This document shows positions 51,627 to 56,030 of a DNA stretch of 56,030 bases, piece after piece (positions within the stretch are counted from its first letter, which is position 1; each line of letters begins with the position of its first letter). Location: NCBI GenBank assembly GCA_964570285.1, contig CAZMXP010000036.1, forward strand, positions 1 to 56,030, read 5' to 3'. The notes under the pieces are model-generated. The model saw only the letters and a program-made list of their open reading frames with translations. It searched no databases and was not told the DNA's origin. The stretch is from CAZMXP01 sp964570285. Lineage in GTDB: Bacteria > Planctomycetota > PLA2. The position numbers were made by a program, and so were the translations under genes.

Positions 51627-54136
51627 AGGCGCTGTTGATCTTCGTGCTCTGCCTGCTCCCGCTCGCGACCGGACTCTGGGCGATCGCCGGCGGCCGCCCC
51701 CCCGCCCCCGACCTTCCGAGGCGCGAGGGCCTCGGCGAGACGCCCGCGGTGCTCCTCGGCAGCGACCTCGCCGACGCCCACGGCGCCTCCCCCTTCCGCG
51801 GCGAACTGCGGCGCCTCGAGGGGATGGTGGTGCAGCTCGTCGGCAGGGGCAAGGAGGCCGCGGAGGGGGGCGTCGAGTACGTGCGCTTCTACCTCGCCGC
51901 CAAGCGCCTCGCCCGCATCGAGGGGCGGCCGCGCTTCGAGGAGGTCCTCATCGCCTCGTTCGATCCGCCCCAGGACGGGCGCGCCCGCCTCCGGTTCACG
52001 CTCGAGTGCCCGCACGCGGAGGCCGAGGGCGCGCTGCTCGCCGGCGCGCCGCGCGAGGGCCCGCGCGCCGTGCGCATCGGCGGCGGCGTCGTCGCGCGCG
52101 ACGACCAGGGCCGCGCGGTCGCGGAGATCGACTCGCTGCTGCTCGACACCGAGGAGGAGCGCGTGACCTCGGACGACGCCGTCGTGCTGCGCTGGCCCGG
52201 GCTCCGCGCGACGGCGCGCGGGACGGGCGTGGACGCGAGCATGCGCGAACGCACGGTGACGATCGCGGGCGACGTCGAGGCGATCGTCGCGCTCTCCGAC
52301 GGGGGCGCCGCGGCGACCTTCCGCTGCCGCGGGCCCGCCACGGTCAGCGCGAGCGAGGACCGCTCCCGGGTCACGGTCGCGCTGTCGGGGGACGCGACCG
52401 TGATCCACCCGCTCGGCACCGCGCGCGCGCCCCGCATCGACGCGGTGATCGCGAAGCGGGAGGGCGAGTGGCGGCTCGTCGCCGCGCGCCTCTCCGGGGG
52501 CGTCCGCCTCGATCCGGACCCGGCGGCGGCGGGCGGGCTCGTGGACATCACCGCCTCGGCGATGGAGATCGAGGGCGAGGAGCGCCTCCGCCTGCACGGC
52601 CCGGTCCGGGCGACCCGCGTGGGGCCGGTACACGAGGAGTTCGGCCTCGGCGACCGCCACCTCGACATCACGGCCGACGATCTCGTGCTGCGCACGCGGG
52701 GACGCGAACTCGTCGAGGCGCGCTTCGAGCGGGGCGTCGCCGCGGTCGACCGGGAGGGCGCGGGGCGCCTCGTGGCCGGCGCGCTCCTCTACGATGCGGC
52801 CGCGCGCACCCTCGGCGCGTGGGGCGGCGTCGAGGTGCGCATGCCGCGCGGGCTCCTGCGCAGCGACCGCCTGCGCGTCTCCGGGGAGGGCTCGCCCGCG
52901 CGCCTCGACCTCCGCCTCGAAGGGGCAAAGCACGTCGAGGTCGACGTCGAGGGGCGGCTCGGCCCGCACGCGAGGGGGCTCGAGGGGCGGCTCCAGCTCA
53001 CCTGCGACGGGCCGCTCACCTTCGCGCGCCGCGGGCCGCGGGCCGCGCTCGAGGCGGAGGGCGCGGCCCGGGTCACGCTCGGCGACGCGTCGATCCTCTG
53101 CGACGCGCTCTCCGTCGCGGTGGAGGGGCAGCGCGTCGGGGAGGTCTCCGCGCGCGGGTCGGTGCGGATGTGCGAGGGGGCGCGGGGGCGCGAACTCCTC
53201 GGGGAGAGCTTCCGCTTCGACGGGTCGGTCGCGCGCCTCTCCGGCACGCCGGCGGTGGCGAGGGAGGGGGAGTCCAGGGTCGTGCGCGCGCTCGAACTCG
53301 TGCTTCTCGACGGCGGCGTCTTCCGCGCGGAGGGCGCGGTCCGGCTGTCGGCGCCGTTCGGCTCCTCGTCCGCCCGCGGGCCCTGGCAGGTCTCGTGCGA
53401 CTTCGCGACCGGGCGGGTGTCGGCGGAGCAGGGCCCGGCATGCGTCCTTGCGCGGGGCGCCGTCGTCGCCGAGGGGCCCGAGGGCGAGCGCATCGAGGGG
53501 GACTCCTTCGGCTACGACGGCGTCGAGGGGCGCGCCGTGCTGCTCGGGAGCCCGGCGCGGGTCGAGCGCGGCAGCGGGCTCAAGGTCGTCTCGGAGGGAT
53601 TCGACGTGCGCATCCTCGACGGCCGGCCTGTCTCGGCGAGGACCCACGGCCCCGCGACCCTCGACTTCGTGCCCGAAAAGGGCAAGCCGCTCCCGATCGC
53701 GGGGAAGATCCAGCCCTCGTTCTCCCGGTGGCACGCGGTCATCCAGGGCCCCTGCGAGGTCGGGGGCGAGGTCGTGCGCATCCCCGCCGGGGCGCGGCTC
53801 ACGGCGTTCGGCGCCTCGGGCGAGGAGGCGGTGTCGGCGCGCGCCCGCTCCGTCGTGCTGACGCTGCGGCGGACCCCCGAGGGGCTGGTCCCGCTGCGCA
53901 TCGAAGGGGGCCGGGGGGTCGAGATGATCCGCGGAGGCAGGAAGCCGGCCACGGTCCGCGCCCAGCGCTTCCGGTACGAGGCGGGATCGAGGGAGATCGA
54001 CCTGCTCGGGAACGGGTCCGTCGACGGCGAGGGCTGGGCCTCGGGCGTCACCTACGAGCGCCTCGTCTTCGTCCTCCACGAGGAGGGTGTAGACTTGAAA
54101 CGGGCGAGCCGCGTCGCGGTGGATACGACGCGCTGA
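51623..54136 (+). CDS. LptC/LptA-like LPS export protein (very long)
   Basis: An 837-residue protein with one N-terminal membrane anchor (LLIFVLCLLPLATGLWAIAG) and a very long series of short beta strands. Strands such as LDITADDLVLRTRGRELVEA, LVAGALLYDAAARTLGAWGG and LLGESFRFDGSVARLSGTPA have the OstA/LptA pattern ('ad-l-y-...-G-v'). LptC has one jelly-roll and LptA one; this protein seems to carry many, which could span the periplasm as one chain (inference). The GTG start overlaps the kdsD stop. The context with kdsD supports a role in LPS transport. The lptB and lptF/G genes are not in the window. Confidence 0.78.
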   Translation: MKALLIFVLCLLPLATGLWAIAGGRPPAPDLPRREGLGETPAVLLGSDLADAHGASPFRGELRRLEGMVVQLVGRGKEAAEGGVEYVRFYLAAKRLARIEGRPRFEEVLIASFDPPQDGRARLRFTLECPHAEAEGALLAGAPREGPRAVRIGGGVVARDDQGRAVAEIDSLLLDTEEERVTSDDAVVLRWPGLRATARGTGVDASMRERTVTIAGDVEAIVALSDGGAAATFRCRGPATVSASEDRSRVTVALSGDATVIHPLGTARAPRIDAVIAKREGEWRLVAARLSGGVRLDPDPAAAGGLVDITASAMEIEGEERLRLHGPVRATRVGPVHEEFGLGDRHLDITADDLVLRTRGRELVEARFERGVAAVDREGAGRLVAGALLYDAAARTLGAWGGVEVRMPRGLLRSDRLRVSGEGSPARLDLRLEGAKHVEVDVEGRLGPHARGLEGRLQLTCDGPLTFARRGPRAALEAEGAARVTLGDASILCDALSVAVEGQRVGEVSARGSVRMCEGARGRELLGESFRFDGSVARLSGTPAVAREGESRVVRALELVLLDGGVFRAEGAVRLSAPFGSSSARGPWQVSCDFATGRVSAEQGPACVLARGAVVAEGPEGERIEGDSFGYDGVEGRAVLLGSPARVERGSGLKVVSEGFDVRILDGRPVSARTHGPATLDFVPEKGKPLPIAGKIQPSFSRWHAVIQGPCEVGGEVVRIPAGARLTAFGASGEEAVSARARSVVLTLRRTPEGLVPLRIEGGRGVEMIRGGRKPATVRAQRFRYEAGSREIDLLGNGSVDGEGWASGVTYERLVFVLHEEGVDLKRASRVAVDTTR

Positions 54137-54159
54137 GCCCGCCACGGCAGGATCGGTCG

Positions 54160-54393
54160 ATGCCCTTCAACCTCAGCTTCGGGGAGCTGGCGATGGTTCT
54201 CGTCGTCGCCATCGTCGTCTTCGGCGGCAGGCTTCCCGAGGTCGCGCGGAAGATGGGCCGGTCGCTCTCGGAGTTCAAGCGCGGCATGAACGACGAGCTG
54301 CGCAAGATCGACATCGCGTCCGAGGAGGCCTCCCGCGCGCCGCGCCCCGACCCCGCCCCTCCTCCCCCCGCGCCCCCTCCTGCGAACGAGTAG
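54160..54393 (+). CDS. tatA: Sec-independent translocase protein TatA
   Basis: A 77-residue protein: membrane helix (FGELAMVLVVAIVVFGG), the hinge FGGRLPEVARKMGRSLSEFK with the conserved FG and an amphipathic helix, then a charged stretch and a Pro/Ala-rich tail. This is the TatA/TatB type; TatA is preferred because the protein is short. Such proteins form the pore for folded proteins with twin-arginine signals. TatC is not in the window. It follows the lptC/A-like gene by 23 bases. Confidence 0.88.
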   Translation: MPFNLSFGELAMVLVVAIVVFGGRLPEVARKMGRSLSEFKRGMNDELRKIDIASEEASRAPRPDPAPPPPAPPPANE

Positions 54394-54412
54394 AGGCCCT
54401 TCCGGCCGCCCG

Positions 54413-55003
54413 CTAGTCGTCGGGGAGCTCGGAGAGCACCGACTGGTTGGCGTTGTCGAAGATGTTCTTCCAGCCGCCGTCCGTCTCCATGTTGCCGAAG
54501 GGGATGGGGGCCCCCTTCGCCGCGGCGACCGCGGTGTCGGCCGCGAACGCGTCGGCCTCGAGCGGCGCCAGTTCGTGCAGCAGGCGGCGCACCTCGAGGG
54601 AGAGGGCGACGAAGAGGTGCACCGGTCCCCTCCCCACCTGCTTCAGCTTGTTGACGACCCCCTCGCCGGGGATCTCCTGGCAGGCGAAGCAGGTCTGCTG
54701 GCCGAACCGGTCGAGGGGCACGACCGCCGCGCTGTGCAGCAGGCGCGCCGGATAGGCCTCGATGAGGTCCTTGTGGGTGCTGTAGCGCGAGAGGTCGATG
54801 AAGGGGAGCTGGTACTGCTCGACGAGCACCCGGGCGAGGTCCCACTCCGTCAGCGCCTGCGCGTCGAGCAGGATGTCCGAGAGCAGGTGCAGCGTCTGCT
54901 TCTGCTCCTTCAGCGCCGCGATGACCGCCTCCTGCGAGGCGACCCCCTCGCTGACGAGGATGTCCCCGAGACGCTTGCGCTTGAACCGGTCGTACTGGGT
55001 CAT
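54413..55003 (-). CDS. Stand-alone GspE/PilB N-terminal (MshEN-like) domain protein
   Basis: A 196-residue protein. The N-terminal helical bundle (KRLGDILVSEGVASQEAVIA, LHLLSDILLDAQALTEWDLA) and the following QYQLPFIDLSRYSTHKDLIE and HSAAVVPLDRFGQQTCFACQ match the N-terminal domain of type II secretion/type IV pilus ATPases, which in some proteins binds c-di-GMP. The ATPase core is missing. The end is an Asn/Asp-rich tail (NMETDGGWKNIFDNANQ). It could be a free-standing adaptor or c-di-GMP receptor. It stands between tatA and gyrB, away from secretion genes. Confidence 0.8.
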   Translation of the reverse strand: MTQYDRFKRKRLGDILVSEGVASQEAVIAALKEQKQTLHLLSDILLDAQALTEWDLARVLVEQYQLPFIDLSRYSTHKDLIEAYPARLLHSAAVVPLDRFGQQTCFACQEIPGEGVVNKLKQVGRGPVHLFVALSLEVRRLLHELAPLEADAFAADTAVAAAKGAPIPFGNMETDGGWKNIFDNANQSVLSELPDD

Positions 55004-55086
55004 GGGGCCTGCTTCACCATCGGCACGCGAGCCCCCCGAATTGAGCCCCGTGCCGCGGCCCCCCCGCACCCCCCCGGCCGGCGCCC

Positions 55087-56030
<944 letters not shown>

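Overview
The window looks like a piece of a very GC-rich, Gram-negative bacterial chromosome. The outer-membrane functions (LpxL-like acyltransferase, KdsD, LptC/LptA-like export protein, AsmA-like protein), the signal-peptide-bearing TPR, CHAT and HEAT proteins, a kinase/sigma-54 activator fusion and a histone-fold protein together suggest Planctomycetota or a related uncultured phylum. This placement is inferred from gene content and is not proven. No rRNA, tRNA, CRISPR array, transposase or integrase was found.

Region 1 (1 to about 11.4 kb) is an accessory island of visibly lower GC. A leftward operon reads FAD monooxygenase, 61-residue peptide, helical-repeat protein, methyltransferase-like protein, ECF sigma factor, zinc-finger anti-sigma-like protein and a very large protein that runs off the left edge. 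A divergent rightward operon holds a flavin reductase, a second methyltransferase paralogous to the first, and a PLP aminotransferase. Nearly all genes are translationally coupled. The region resembles a self-regulated pathway for modifying a peptide or making a small molecule. No known class-defining enzyme is visible, so it is the best candidate here for an undescribed system.

Region 2 (11.4 to 24.7 kb) carries an M19 dipeptidase, a threonine-dehydratase-like enzyme, an FmdB zinc ribbon, a dNTPase, and a secreted TPR-CHAT protein flanked on both sides by decayed CHAT fragments with a shared 93-base repeat. A large secreted TPR protein, a HEAT-repeat protein and an ABC exporter follow.

Region 3 (24.7 to 42 kb) is a mosaic of short operons: histone-fold protein, dynamin-like GTPase with QueC, secreted metallopeptidases, lipid acyltransferases, YgfZ, BON and AsmA-like envelope proteins, a DUF523/PII-like/XdhC operon, an FHA transmembrane protein and a UbiA prenyltransferase.

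Region 4 (42 to 56 kb) holds a 1734-residue kinase/ATPase/GAF/sigma-54 regulator, ribosomal protein L34, an scpA-fmt-lipoprotein operon, an M50 protease, a kdsD-lptC/A operon, TatA, an isolated GspE N-terminal-domain protein and the 3' end of gyrB.

From 11.4 kb onward many operon-leading genes have a -10-like hexamer only 6 to 9 bases before the start codon, which implies leaderless mRNAs. Several genes in region 1 have ordinary Shine-Dalgarno sites instead. Two divergent gene pairs use a palindromic -10 shared by both directions.
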